A stretch of 64,000 nt of DNA from NCBI GenBank assembly GCA_032162705.1, contig JAVRON010000024.1:21584-85583 (forward strand), given 5' to 3'. The DNA is from QHXN01 sp032162705 (lineage in GTDB: Bacteria > Acidobacteriota > Blastocatellia > Pyrinomonadales > Pyrinomonadaceae). Shown piece after piece: positions 35,368 to 43,697 of this stretch (position 1 is the first letter of the stretch; every line of letters starts with the position of its first letter). A program made the translations under genes and the position numbers. The notes beneath the pieces are model-generated. The model did not search any database. It saw only the letters and a program-made list of their open reading frames with translations, and was not told the DNA's origin.

Positions 35368-35470
35368 CAACCCATTAAGCTGGCGGTTTGCGTTTCGACA
35401 GTTCCGACTGTTTCCGGCGGCTTCCCGGTCGTAACAACGCGGCGAGTTCGTTCTGAAGGGTTCTACGCTT

Positions 35471-36205
35471 ATGCCCGACTCTCAACCACTGCTGAGCACC
35501 CTTTTCGCCGAAGCTTTCCGCACGCTCGCACCCAAGCGCGCCGTGCCGGAAGTGGACGTGCGTTACTATCCTTACGCCGGTTTGAATCATACGATCCGCC
35601 TGCGCTCGGGCCGCGTCCACGTGCGACTGTCGGACATCTTCAAGAGCGCTCCTTTAAACGTCCATCGCGCTCTCGCCTTTATCCTCGTCTCGAAACTCCT
35701 GCGCCGACGCAGCGCACCTCCCTTCTATGGAAGGGTCTATCGCGACTACGCCTGCTCGCCCGACGTGCAGCGCGCCTCAGACCTCGCGCGCCGCCAGCGC
35801 GGGCGCAAGATGGTCTCCTCTGCACAGGGGCGCGTCTACGACCTCGGGCGGATGTTCCAACGCCTGAACCAACGCTTCTTCGGCGGCGAGATCGAACAGC
35901 CGACGCTCACCTGGTCGCAGCGCCGCACGCGCACAATCCTCGGCCACCACGACGGAGTCCACGACACCATCGTCATCAGCAAGACGCTCGACTCAACGGA
36001 CGTGCCCGAGTGGTTCGTCGAATACATCCTCTATCACGAGATGCTGCACATCAAACATCCGGCCCGCCTCATCAACGGCCGACGCTACTATCACACCAAA
36101 GCCTTCCGCACCGACGAGCAGCGCTTCCCGCATTACAACGAGGCACAGCGCTGGCTCGATCAGATCGCACGCCAGCGCCGGACGCTTCGCGCACGCGCCG
36201 CTTGA
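35471..36205 (+). CDS. SprT-like zinc metallopeptidase domain protein
   Basis: A 244-residue cytoplasmic protein. The C-terminal half (about 125-235) is SprT-like: RLNQRFFGGEI, the zinc motif HEMLH at 189-193, and YYHTKAF with a likely third ligand His208. The N-terminal half has no recognised domain. SprT-family proteins elsewhere cut DNA-protein crosslinks or are of unknown role; the zinc-ribbon end seen in some members is absent here. It has its own promoter and a hairpin terminator. Confidence 0.82.
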   Translation: MPDSQPLLSTLFAEAFRTLAPKRAVPEVDVRYYPYAGLNHTIRLRSGRVHVRLSDIFKSAPLNVHRALAFILVSKLLRRRSAPPFYGRVYRDYACSPDVQRASDLARRQRGRKMVSSAQGRVYDLGRMFQRLNQRFFGGEIEQPTLTWSQRRTRTILGHHDGVHDTIVISKTLDSTDVPEWFVEYILYHEMLHIKHPARLINGRRYYHTKAFRTDEQRFPHYNEAQRWLDQIARQRRTLRARAA

Positions 36206-36313
36206 AGCAGGAAGCCTTCGGCGCGAGAAAACTTTTTTCGGCGCGAAAAATTTTTGGAAACTTTCACGTGAGGTCGTCGTTTAATCGCACAGGAAGGTGG
36301 GCTCCTCCGGAAA

Positions 36314-36388
36314 GAGCGGGCGGGCGACGCAAGACAACATCACTCCCTCCGATGTTTCTTGCAGCGCTCGCCCGCTCTCAGGGTTTTT
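36314..36388 (+). terminator. Long hairpin terminator after the SprT-like gene
   Basis: Left arm 36314-36341 (GAGCGGGCGGGCG... to ACAAC) pairs with right arm 36351-36377 (ending GCTCGCCCGCTC), with a few mismatches, and is followed by GGGTTTTTAA. Confidence 0.65.
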
Positions 36389-36447
36389 AAACTCCGAAAT
36401 TTAATCCACTCCAAAATTTTATCTGCCCGCCCGCAAGTTTGGATTTC

Positions 36448-36476
36448 TTGACTCGCACACATGCGCGTGCTAGCTT
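36448..36476 (+). promoter_or_regulatory. Sigma70-type promoter of dodecin
   Basis: TTGACT at 36448-36453, a 17-base spacer and TAGCTT at 36471-36476. The leader to the dodecin ATG would be about 150 bases. Confidence 0.45.
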
Positions 36477-36633
36477 CCGCCCTGCTTTCAAACGTAGACA
36501 AACAGCAACGACCGTGTAGGTTCGCTTCCGCGACGCGGATTTGATTCGACGCGGATTTGATTCATCGTTTCAGATTTGAACTTTTAAATCTCAAATCTCA
36601 AATCTTAGGTTACAAACACCGGAGGGTATTTTC

Positions 36634-36873
36634 ATGGGCAGCAATGTTTTCAAAGGGGTCGAGATCGTAGGCACTTCAGACCAGAGCTTCAGCCACGCCA
36701 TCGAGGTCGCGGTCAGCCGCGCACGCGAGACTCTGCGTGAGCTTTCGTGGTTCGTCGTCGAAGAGATGCGCGGCGGGCTGCAAGAGGGGCGGCTCGAATA
36801 CCAGGTCACACTCCGCGTCTTTTTCAAACTCGATTCCGGCGACCCGGCTGACTCCAAAGGAACTCTCGTATAA
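36634..36873 (+). CDS. Dodecin
   Basis: A 79-residue flavin-binding storage or buffering protein that assembles as a dodecamer in bacteria. It matches the family along its length: FKGVEIVGTSDQSFSHAIE, then RARETLRELSWFVVEEMRG with the flavin-stacking Trp (about residue 35), and the last strand EYQVTLRVFFKLD. GGAGGG lies eight bases upstream of the ATG. It is a single gene between an SprT-like gene and efp. Confidence 0.93.
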   Translation: MGSNVFKGVEIVGTSDQSFSHAIEVAVSRARETLRELSWFVVEEMRGGLQEGRLEYQVTLRVFFKLDSGDPADSKGTLV

Positions 36874-36980
36874 AGCCGCCGACCGAGAGTCTGCTCACAG
36901 CGGCCCTCACTTTAGACATCGACGCGGCCCGCCCCTTTAGACCGTAGACGTAGGCGTGTTTGCCGTCCCTATCTACACGC

Positions 36981-37010
36981 TGGACAAAGCGGCGCGGTGC
37001 TCGCTAGACT
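36981..37010 (+). promoter_or_regulatory. Sigma70-type promoter of efp
   Basis: TGGACA at 36981-36986, an 18-base spacer and TAGACT at 37005-37010, 100 bases before the efp ATG. Confidence 0.45.
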
Positions 37011-37110
37011 ACGAGGTTTGCGAAAGGCGACGGAAAGCTCACAGTGGGCTTAAGGGCCGTCTTTCGGCGACACAGGGCAGAATCTTAAAGCATTCGGAGT
37101 TAGACTTTTT

Positions 37111-37674
37111 ATGGCAATTTCTGCGACCCAGATACGCAAGGGCATGGTCATCGTCTTCGAGGGCAAGCCCTGCAAAGTCCTCGACGCGCGCCACCACACG
37201 CCCGGCAACCTGCGCGCGATGATGCAGACGAAGCTGCGCGACCTGCGTACCGGCTCGTCCTTCGAGCATCGCTTCCGCAGCGCCGACACGGTCGAGCGCG
37301 CCGTCCTCGAACAGCACGAGATGGAGTTCATGTACGCAGATGCCGCGCACTACCACTTCATGAACACGGAGAGCTACGAGCAGACGGCCCTCTCCGACGA
37401 AGACCTCGGCGACATGGCGCAGTGGCTTCTGCCCGGCATGAAGATTCAGGCTGAGTTCTACGAAGGCTCGCCCATCGGCATCGACTTGCCGCCGTCCATC
37501 GAGCTGACCGTCATCTCGACCGACCCGACGATGAAGGGCGCGACCGTCTCGAACGTCAACAAGCCCGCGAAGCTCGAAAACGGTGTGACCATCTCCGTCC
37601 CGCCCTTCGTCAACGATGGCGACCGCATCCGCGTAGACCCGGTCGAAGGGCGCTACATGGAGCGGGCGAAATAA
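37111..37674 (+). CDS. efp: Translation elongation factor P (Asn at the loop tip)
   Basis: A 187-residue ribosome-binding factor that relieves stalling at polyproline. It has the normal three domains: KOW-like N-domain (1-63), then two OB domains ending DRIRVDPVEGRYMER. The loop that reaches the peptidyl-transferase centre reads HHTPGNLRAMM. Aligning to E. coli VKPGKGQA puts Asn33 where modified Lys34 (or Arg32 in Pseudomonas) sits, so EpmA/EarP-type modification seems excluded. GGAG lies 11 bases before the ATG. waaA follows after a heptamer repeat. Confidence 0.96.
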   Translation: MAISATQIRKGMVIVFEGKPCKVLDARHHTPGNLRAMMQTKLRDLRTGSSFEHRFRSADTVERAVLEQHEMEFMYADAAHYHFMNTESYEQTALSDEDLGDMAQWLLPGMKIQAEFYEGSPIGIDLPPSIELTVISTDPTMKGATVSNVNKPAKLENGVTISVPPFVNDGDRIRVDPVEGRYMERAK

Positions 37675-37677
37675 ATC

Positions 37678-37755
37678 AGTGATGAGTGATGAGTGATAAG
37701 TGATAAGAGAAAACAGAAGCTCTTTCTCATCACCTATCACTCATCACTTATCACT
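37678..37755. repeat. Heptamer inverted-repeat element 4 (AGTGATG units)
   Basis: Left arm 37678-37711 and right arm 37722-37755 are tandem AGTGATG/AGTGATA and complements with a 10-base loop. It fills the efp-waaA spacer. Confidence 0.92.
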
Positions 37756-37763
37756 CACCACAG

Positions 37764-39209
37764 ATGTACCTGCTCTACAGCATCCTCCTCGGCATCGGCG
37801 TCTTCGCGCTGCTGCCGAGATTTCTTTTCGACGCAGCGCGGCACGGGAAGTACGCCGCGGGCTTAGGCGAGCGCGCGGGCGCGTTGCCGAAGTTCGACGC
37901 GGGCGGGCGGGCGGTCGTCTGGCTCCACTGCGTCTCGGTCGGCGAGGCGCAGGCCGCGCGTCCGCTCGTGCGCGCGCTCCTCGAAGAGTACCCGCACCAC
38001 GCGCTCGTCGTCTCTACGACGACGCTGACGGGCCAGCGTGTGGCGCGCGAGGCTTTCGCCGGTCAGGCGGCGCTCGTCTTCTACTTCCCCTTCGACTGGG
38101 CCTGGAGCGTGCGGCGTGCGCTCAGGCGCATCAATCCGTCGGCGGTGCTCGTGATGGAGACGGAGCTTTGGCCGCGCTTCTTCCGCGAGTGCCGCCGAGC
38201 CGGAGTTCCCGTGGCGCTCGTCAACGGCCGCATCTCCGAGAAGTCCTTTAGCCGCTACCGGCTCATACGACCTTTCATCCGGCGCGTGCTCGCAGACCTC
38301 TCGCTCGCCGCGATGCAGTCTGAAGGCGATGCCACGCGTCTCTGCTCGCTCGGCCTCGCGCCTGAGCGTGCGCGCGTCACCGGCAACGTCAAGTTCGACC
38401 TGGAGGAGACAACGGGACAGCCGCTCACGGAAGAGCTGCGACGCCGTTTCCGTTTCGATAAAGACCGCCCGCTCGTCGTCGCCGCGAGCACGCATGCGCC
38501 GGAAGAACGTATCGTCCTTGAAGCCTTCAAGCTCGCGGCGAGCGAAGCCTTTACGGCGGGCACGGGCGCGGTGGCAGCGGCGGGCATGGGCGCTGTGGCG
38601 GGCGAAGGCGCTGCCGCCGCAGGCGAAGACAGTGCGGCGGGCCGCCCGCGCCTGCTCATCGCGCCGCGGCATCCGGAACGCTTCGCGGAGGTCGCCGCGC
38701 AGATCGCGGAGTCGGGTTTGAGTTGGACGCGGAGGAGCGTCGAGCCGCGAGAGTCGGACGTAGCGTGCGACGTGATTCTGCTCGACAGCATCGGCGAGCT
38801 GCGCGCGGTCTATATGCTCGCAGAGGTGGTTTTCGTCGGCGGGAGCATCGCGCCTGTCGGCGGCCACAACGTGCTGGAGCCTGCGCTTGCCGCGCGCCCG
38901 GTCATCACCGGCGCACACACCTCGAACTTCAAGGCAATCGTCGGCGCGCTCCTCGAACGCGAAGCGCTCGTCCAGCTTCCGCCCACCAAAGAACCGGAAG
39001 CCGCGCGCGCTCTGGCTCACGCGCTGCGAGACTTGCTCAATGATGACGTGAAGCGCCGCCGCACGGGCGAGAGGGCGCGCGCAGTCCTTGAACAGAACCG
39101 CGGCGCGACCGCGCGCACGGTCAAGCTACTCGCCCCAATCCTGGAAGAGAGGTCGGAGGTCGGAGGTCAGAGGTCAGTTGAAGAGAAAGCGCTAACTTCT
39201 AAACTCTAG
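37764..39209 (+). CDS. waaA: 3-deoxy-D-manno-octulosonic acid (Kdo) transferase
   Basis: A membrane-anchored GT30 enzyme of 481 residues that adds Kdo to lipid A precursor. It has an N-terminal anchor (MYLLYSILLGIGVFALL), WLHCVSVGEAQAARPL, FYFPFDWAWSVRRAL, METELWPRFF and SEGDATRLCSLG, then the GT-B C-domain with APRHPERF and GGSIAPVGGHNVLEPA. Two oddities are visible: a Gly/Ala-rich insert of about 25 residues near 270-292, and a C-terminal tail (SEVGGQRSVEEKALTSKL) translated from a heptamer repeat. lpxK follows. Confidence 0.94.
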   Translation: MYLLYSILLGIGVFALLPRFLFDAARHGKYAAGLGERAGALPKFDAGGRAVVWLHCVSVGEAQAARPLVRALLEEYPHHALVVSTTTLTGQRVAREAFAGQAALVFYFPFDWAWSVRRALRRINPSAVLVMETELWPRFFRECRRAGVPVALVNGRISEKSFSRYRLIRPFIRRVLADLSLAAMQSEGDATRLCSLGLAPERARVTGNVKFDLEETTGQPLTEELRRRFRFDKDRPLVVAASTHAPEERIVLEAFKLAASEAFTAGTGAVAAAGMGAVAGEGAAAAGEDSAAGRPRLLIAPRHPERFAEVAAQIAESGLSWTRRSVEPRESDVACDVILLDSIGELRAVYMLAEVVFVGGSIAPVGGHNVLEPALAARPVITGAHTSNFKAIVGALLEREALVQLPPTKEPEAARALAHALRDLLNDDVKRRRTGERARAVLEQNRGATARTVKLLAPILEERSEVGGQRSVEEKALTSKL

Positions 39210-39242
39210 TTTCCGACCTCCGACCTCCGACCTCCGACCTCT
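39148..39242. repeat. Heptamer inverted-repeat element 5 (GGTCGGA units)
   Basis: Left arm (39148-39178) of GGTCGGA/GGTCAGA units pairs with right arm 39211-39242 of TCCGACC units. The left arm and loop encode the last residues and the stop of waaA; the right arm ends 6 bases before the lpxK ATG. Confidence 0.92.
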
Positions 39243-39248
39243 GCTTTT

Positions 39249-40337
39249 ATGTCGCTCGCACTCGCACCGCTCGGCATGCTCTACGGCGCGCTGGCGCGGA
39301 CTCGCCTGCGGCTCTATCGCTACGGGCTGTTGAAGACTGAAACGGCGGGCGTGCCCGTCATCAGCGTCGGAAACTTGACGACGGGCGGCACGGGCAAGAC
39401 GCCGCTGGTCGAGTGGGTCGCACGCGCAGTCAAGCGCGAGGGCTTGCGAGCCTGCGTGCTGACGCGCGGTTACGGGCGCGCGGACGAGAGCGTTCGCGTG
39501 GTCGCTTCTGACGGCGTGCGCGTACTGGCCGAGGTCGGCGAGTGCGGGGACGAGCCGAGGCTTCTGGCGGAGAGACTGCTCGGCACGGCGTCGGTCGTCT
39601 GCGACCGTGACCGTGTGGCCGCGGCGCGTTGGGCGCGTGAGAATCTCGGGGCGGAGGTCTTCATCCTCGACGATGGTTTCCAACACCTTCGGATGGGGCG
39701 CGATCTGGATGTGGTGACGCTCGACGCGTCTGCGCCGTGGAGTGGCGGGCACATGCTCCCGCGCGGACGCCTGCGCGAGCCTGTGTCCGGACTCAGGCGC
39801 GCGGACTGCGTCGTCATCACACGCGCGGAACTCGCCGCAGACCTCGAAGCCCTGCGCGCGGAGGTCTCGCGTCTGTGCGACGAGCGCGTGGCCGTTTTAG
39901 TCTCGCGCGTGCGCACACGCGGCTTGATGCCTCTCGGAGCCGCGGGCGCTGGACTCGAAGACGCGGGCGTGAGCCTCGAAGAGGACGAACTTATAAAAGT
40001 TGAGAGTCGTGGTGTTGAGCAGCCGGTCGCGGCGTTCTGCGCGGTCGGTAATCCGCGCGCGTTCTTCGAGCACCTGCGCCGGGACGGCTTCGAGCTTTGC
40101 CACACACGCGCCTTCCCAGACCACCATGCGTACACGGCTTCGGACGTTGAGGCCATCGCGCGTGAGGCCGTGCGGTGCGGCGCTCGTTCGTTGCTGACGA
40201 CGGCGAAGGACGCGGTCAAGCTACGCGGGCGAGACTTCGCACTCCCGTGCTACGTCGTCGAAACGGTTCTGGAGTTTGAGGACGAGGGCAGGCTGCTCGA
40301 CTTGATAAGAAACGCGTCGGGTGTGGGACGGAAGTGA
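39249..40337 (+). CDS. lpxK: Tetraacyldisaccharide 4'-kinase
   Basis: A 362-residue inner-membrane kinase that phosphorylates the 4' position of the lipid A disaccharide. It shows the N-terminal membrane-associated helix (LGMLYGALARTRLRLY), the Walker A motif GGTGKTPL at 46-53, LTRGYGR, DEPRLLAERL, ILDDGFQHLRMGRDLDVV, and the C-terminal SFPDHH-like segment AFPDHHAYTASD. It is probably cotranscribed with waaA. An intrinsic terminator follows. Confidence 0.95.
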   Translation: MSLALAPLGMLYGALARTRLRLYRYGLLKTETAGVPVISVGNLTTGGTGKTPLVEWVARAVKREGLRACVLTRGYGRADESVRVVASDGVRVLAEVGECGDEPRLLAERLLGTASVVCDRDRVAAARWARENLGAEVFILDDGFQHLRMGRDLDVVTLDASAPWSGGHMLPRGRLREPVSGLRRADCVVITRAELAADLEALRAEVSRLCDERVAVLVSRVRTRGLMPLGAAGAGLEDAGVSLEEDELIKVESRGVEQPVAAFCAVGNPRAFFEHLRRDGFELCHTRAFPDHHAYTASDVEAIAREAVRCGARSLLTTAKDAVKLRGRDFALPCYVVETVLEFEDEGRLLDLIRNASGVGRK

Positions 40338-40344
40338 AGAGCCG

Positions 40345-40388
40345 CAGGCGACTTGGATTTTAAGACCAGGCGACTTGGATTTTAAGAC
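40345..40388. repeat. Two tandem 22-bp repeats after lpxK
   Basis: CAGGCGACTTGGATTTTAAG plus AC is repeated exactly at 40345-40366 and 40367-40388, just before the terminator. Confidence 0.9.
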
Positions 40389-40420
40389 ATAGAAGCAGAC
40401 GCTTTTGAGATGTGAAAGAG

Positions 40421-40456
40421 AACGCCGGGCGTGAGTCGTCCCGGCGTTTTATTTTT
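40421..40456 (+). terminator. Rho-independent terminator after lpxK
   Basis: A perfect 9-bp stem AACGCCGGG/CCCGGCGTT with a 10-base loop, followed by TTATTTTTC. It separates lpxK from the convergent kinase gene. Confidence 0.88.
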
Positions 40457-42162
40457 CATGAATGCGCGGCCCTGCGGTTGTCGGGCGGAGCGTCGCCGAG
40501 CTTGGGCGGAGCGTCATCAAGCTTGGGCGGCTTGTCGGGCGTGGCGTCCTCTTTGGGCTTATCCTGCTTGGGCGCGACGGGCGAAGGCGGCTCGACGTTG
40601 GCATTGATGTCGGGCAGACGCTTGTTGCGCGGGGTCGGCGTCGGCGTGGCCTTCGGGGCGTTGTCGTCGTTGCTGTTCTCCGCAGGCTGCTCGTCCTGGT
40701 TGGCGTTCGCTTTGCCGTGAACGGGCGTGGGGGTCGCGGCGGCGTTGACGTTGCCGCCGGTTGTAGTGCCGGGGACTGCGCCCGGATCGCCGGCGGTCGC
40801 GACGGGCGTCGGTGCGCCGGGGACGGGCACGAGGTTGCGCTCGGCCTGACCCGTCGGCGGCGTGATGGACTGGACGGGCTGGCCGTTCGGGTCTGTCTGG
40901 AGCGGCGACTGCGGTGGCTGGCTAGAGGAGACGCCGCGCCGCTGGAAGATGAAGAAGATGGCGAAGATGATGGCGATGACCGCGATGGCCGGGACGGCGA
41001 TGCGCCAGGGGTTGAAGCTCGGCTCGGGGAGCGGCGCGATTGGCGGCGGCAGCAGCTCGTCCGTCGGAGTGCGCGCGATGTTCGCGTTGACGACCGTGGC
41101 ATCTTCGTCGTCCCTGCCGATGGTCGTGCGCGCAGGCTCGTTCGGCGAGGTTGGGATGACGATGCGTTCTGTGTCCGAGACTACGGCGGCGGCGAGGTCA
41201 GCCGCGGGCGTCTGTTCGGCGGCGGCGAGCGCGAACGCTTCCGAGAGTTCACCTGCCTTCTGGAAGCGGTCTTCGGGTCGCTTCGCGAGCGCGCGTGCGA
41301 TGACGACGCCGATGCCCGCGGGCAAGTCCTTTCGATCTTCGAGGATTGAAGGCGGCGGCTCCTGTATGTGCTTCATCATGATGGCCGTCGGCGAGTCGCC
41401 CGTGAAGGGGACGTGGCCGGCGAGCATCTCGAAGACGATGACGCCGAACGAGTAGATGTCGGAGCGCGTGTCGATGTCGGAAGCCTGCGAGCACTGCTCG
41501 GGCGACATATACTGCGGCGTGCCGATGATGAGGTTAGGCGCGGTCAACCCCTCGTCGGGCTTGTCCTCACGCTCCTGAATCTTGGCGATGCCGAAGTCTA
41601 AAACCTTCGCCCAGTCGCCGCCGCCCGAAGCCTCTTCGAGCATGATGTTATCGCTCTTGAGGTCGCGATGGACGACGCCCTCGGCATGCGCGGCTTCGAG
41701 CGCGCCCGAGACCTGCCGGACGATCTCGACGACGCGCGCGAGCGGCATGGGCCCATCGGAGCGCACGATGTTTTTAAGCGTGCGGCCCCGCAGGTACTCC
41801 ATGACGAGGTAGACGATGCCGTTCTCCGACTCGCCGAAGTCCGTGACGTTGATGGCGTGCGGGTGCGAGATGCGGGAGGCGGCGCGGGCTTCGCGCGTGA
41901 AGCGTGCGACGATCTTGTCGTCGGCGGCGAGCGCCGGGTGGAGCACCTTGACGGCGACGACCTTCTCCATCAGGACGTGCGTGGCGCGGTAGACGCAGCC
42001 CATGCCGCCCTCGTCGATCTTCTCTTCAATGCGATACTTGGCGGCCAGAACCTGACCGAGGAGCGGGTCGTCCTTCTCCGACCGCTTCAGCACCTCGCCG
42101 TCCGCCGGGCACAACGTAGTCGTGTCGGCGTACTGCCTACCGCATGTCGGACATGTCTTCAT
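40456..42162 (-). CDS. Membrane-anchored Ser/Thr protein kinase
   Basis: A Hanks-type kinase of 568 residues. The N-terminal ribbon is CPTCG...LCPADG (Cys4, Cys7, Cys18), three Cys plus Asp rather than four Cys. The kinase domain (about 43-310) has GGMGCVY, Lys72 (VAVKVL), HRDLKSDN with catalytic Asp167, DFG at 189-191 and SPEQ. One membrane helix lies near 388-408 (AVPAIAVIAIIFAIFFIF). The extracytoplasmic C-terminus is Pro/Thr-rich and has no PASTA repeats. All catalytic residues are intact. Its target is unknown; it is divergent from the Wzt-like gene of the glycan region. Confidence 0.92.
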   Translation of the reverse strand: MKTCPTCGRQYADTTTLCPADGEVLKRSEKDDPLLGQVLAAKYRIEEKIDEGGMGCVYRATHVLMEKVVAVKVLHPALAADDKIVARFTREARAASRISHPHAINVTDFGESENGIVYLVMEYLRGRTLKNIVRSDGPMPLARVVEIVRQVSGALEAAHAEGVVHRDLKSDNIMLEEASGGGDWAKVLDFGIAKIQEREDKPDEGLTAPNLIIGTPQYMSPEQCSQASDIDTRSDIYSFGVIVFEMLAGHVPFTGDSPTAIMMKHIQEPPPSILEDRKDLPAGIGVVIARALAKRPEDRFQKAGELSEAFALAAAEQTPAADLAAAVVSDTERIVIPTSPNEPARTTIGRDDEDATVVNANIARTPTDELLPPPIAPLPEPSFNPWRIAVPAIAVIAIIFAIFFIFQRRGVSSSQPPQSPLQTDPNGQPVQSITPPTGQAERNLVPVPGAPTPVATAGDPGAVPGTTTGGNVNAAATPTPVHGKANANQDEQPAENSNDDNAPKATPTPTPRNKRLPDINANVEPPSPVAPKQDKPKEDATPDKPPKLDDAPPKLGDAPPDNRRAAHS

Positions 42163-42361
42163 CTAGAGTAACTTGCCCCGCCTCAGACCCGTTTGTAAGG
42201 GGAGACCCGAGCGTATCACACGGCTTTCGTGCGGCGCAATGCGAACGGTCGAAAGCGTACCGAGCGAGTGGGAGCAGGCGCAAATTCCCTGACTCCTCGC
42301 TTTCGCCCCTGCCCTCTGTCCTTCTGGCTTTCGCCTTCCCTCCTCTGCTACATTGCCGCGC

Positions 42362-43654
42362 ATGACAGTGGCCTTGCGCGTCGAAGAAGTGTCGAAGCAG
42401 TACCGCATTTACGCGCGGCCGGGCGACCGTCTGAAGGAGTCTCTGACGCGTGGGCGGCTGAAGCGTCATCGCGAGTTCTGGGCGCTGCGGGGGGTGAGCT
42501 TCGGTGTCGAGTCCGGCACGACGACGGGCATCATCGGGCCCAACGGTTGCGGCAAGTCAACGCTTTTGCAGATCATCGCGGGGACGCTTGAGCCGACCGC
42601 GGGGAGCGTCTTTCGAGAGGGGCGCGTGGCCGCTCTGCTCGAACTCGGCGCGGGCTTCGACCCCGAAGGGACGGGCGTCGAGAACGTCTACATGAACGCC
42701 GCGTTGATGGGACTCTCGCGGCGCGAGACCGACCGGCTGTTTCCAGACATCGAGCGCTTCGCAGAGATCGGGCAGTTCATCAACCAGCCCGTCAAGACTT
42801 ACTCTTCGGGGATGTTCGTCCGCCTCGCCTTCGCCGTCGCCTCGAACGTCGAACCCGACATCCTCATCATCGACGAGGCGCTCGCCGTCGGCGACGCGGT
42901 CTTCCAACATCGCTGCCTGCGCCGCATCAAGGAGATTCAGGAGCGCGGCTCGACCGTCCTCTTCGTCTCGCACGACGCGGCGGCGGTGCGCGCTCTCTGC
43001 TCTCGCGCCATTCTGATGAGCGCGGGCCGTGTGCTCGCCGACGGCCCGCCCATCGAAGTCTTGAACCACTATCAGAAGACCGTCATGGAGCGTGAGCAGG
43101 CGTTTGAAGAGGAGGCCGCGGGCGACGAGTCGCAGCGAGGTGACGACGCGGAAAGCTTCGCGCCGCTGCGCTACAATTACCGCCACGGCGACGGCAGCGC
43201 CGAGATTGTGAGCGCCGAACTGCTCGACGCATCCCGGCGTCCGGTCGGCGTCGTCGAGACTGGCTCGCCGCTCGTGGTGCGCGTGCGCGCACGCTTCCAA
43301 CGCGAGGTGGATGATGCGGTCTTCGGCTTTCTCGTCAACGACAGCCGGGGCGTCCACGCCTACGGTACGAACACGAAGGAGCAGCAGATAGACTTCGGGC
43401 TGCTCCGGCGCGGCGAGATGGTCGAGGTCAGTTTCGCCTTCGACTGCTGGCTCGGACTCGACCAGTTCTCCGTCTCGCTCGCCGTCCATAGCCGCGACGG
43501 CGTTAGCTACGACTGGCTCGACGGCGTGCTCTTCTTCCGCGTCACCAGTCCAGTCCTCGTCGAGGGCATCGCCAACCTCAACGCCACCGCGTCGGCGCGA
43601 CGCATCACCACCGCGCGGCATTTGGAGCCGCAGCACGCCGCCGCGCGCGACTGA
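42362..43654 (+). CDS. Wzt-like ABC transporter ATPase with carbohydrate-binding C-domain
   Basis: The ATPase of a polysaccharide exporter, 430 residues. The nucleotide-binding domain (about 1-245) has Walker A GPNGCGKST (59-67), signature YSSGM (147-151) and Walker B LIIDEA (168-173), and a WALRGVSF start as in Wzt/TagH. A C-terminal beta-sandwich (about 275-415, FGFLVNDSRGVHAYGTNT) is like the O-antigen-binding domain of Wzt. The ATG at 42362 is used; a TTG three codons earlier is in frame. The matching Wzm permease is not in this window. First gene of the plus-strand glycan region. Confidence 0.93.
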   Translation: MTVALRVEEVSKQYRIYARPGDRLKESLTRGRLKRHREFWALRGVSFGVESGTTTGIIGPNGCGKSTLLQIIAGTLEPTAGSVFREGRVAALLELGAGFDPEGTGVENVYMNAALMGLSRRETDRLFPDIERFAEIGQFINQPVKTYSSGMFVRLAFAVASNVEPDILIIDEALAVGDAVFQHRCLRRIKEIQERGSTVLFVSHDAAAVRALCSRAILMSAGRVLADGPPIEVLNHYQKTVMEREQAFEEEAAGDESQRGDDAESFAPLRYNYRHGDGSAEIVSAELLDASRRPVGVVETGSPLVVRVRARFQREVDDAVFGFLVNDSRGVHAYGTNTKEQQIDFGLLRRGEMVEVSFAFDCWLGLDQFSVSLAVHSRDGVSYDWLDGVLFFRVTSPVLVEGIANLNATASARRITTARHLEPQHAAARD

Positions 43655-43697
43655 GCACAGCCGCCGGGCGAAGCACTGAACGAAAGAGCTTTCACAC

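Larger units (their letters stand above)
34888..35470. other. 583-bp divergent intergenic region between hrcA and the SprT-like gene
   Basis: No gene or RNA gene is recognised. It holds the two divergent promoter candidates listed separately (34982-35010 minus and 35338-35367 plus). No CIRCE-type inverted repeat (TTAGCACTC/GAGTGCTAA) was found. Confidence 0.6.
36206..36633. other. 428-bp intergenic region upstream of dodecin
   Basis: No gene is seen. It contains the hairpin terminator of the SprT-like gene, a dodecin promoter candidate, a 16-bp tandem repeat CGACGCGGATTTGATT (36531-36546 and 36547-36562), and an AT-rich inverted repeat of CAGATTTGA/TCAAATCT units at about 36571-36605. That last pattern resembles the inner part of the elements at 1599-1747 and 61305-61445. 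Confidence 0.6.
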
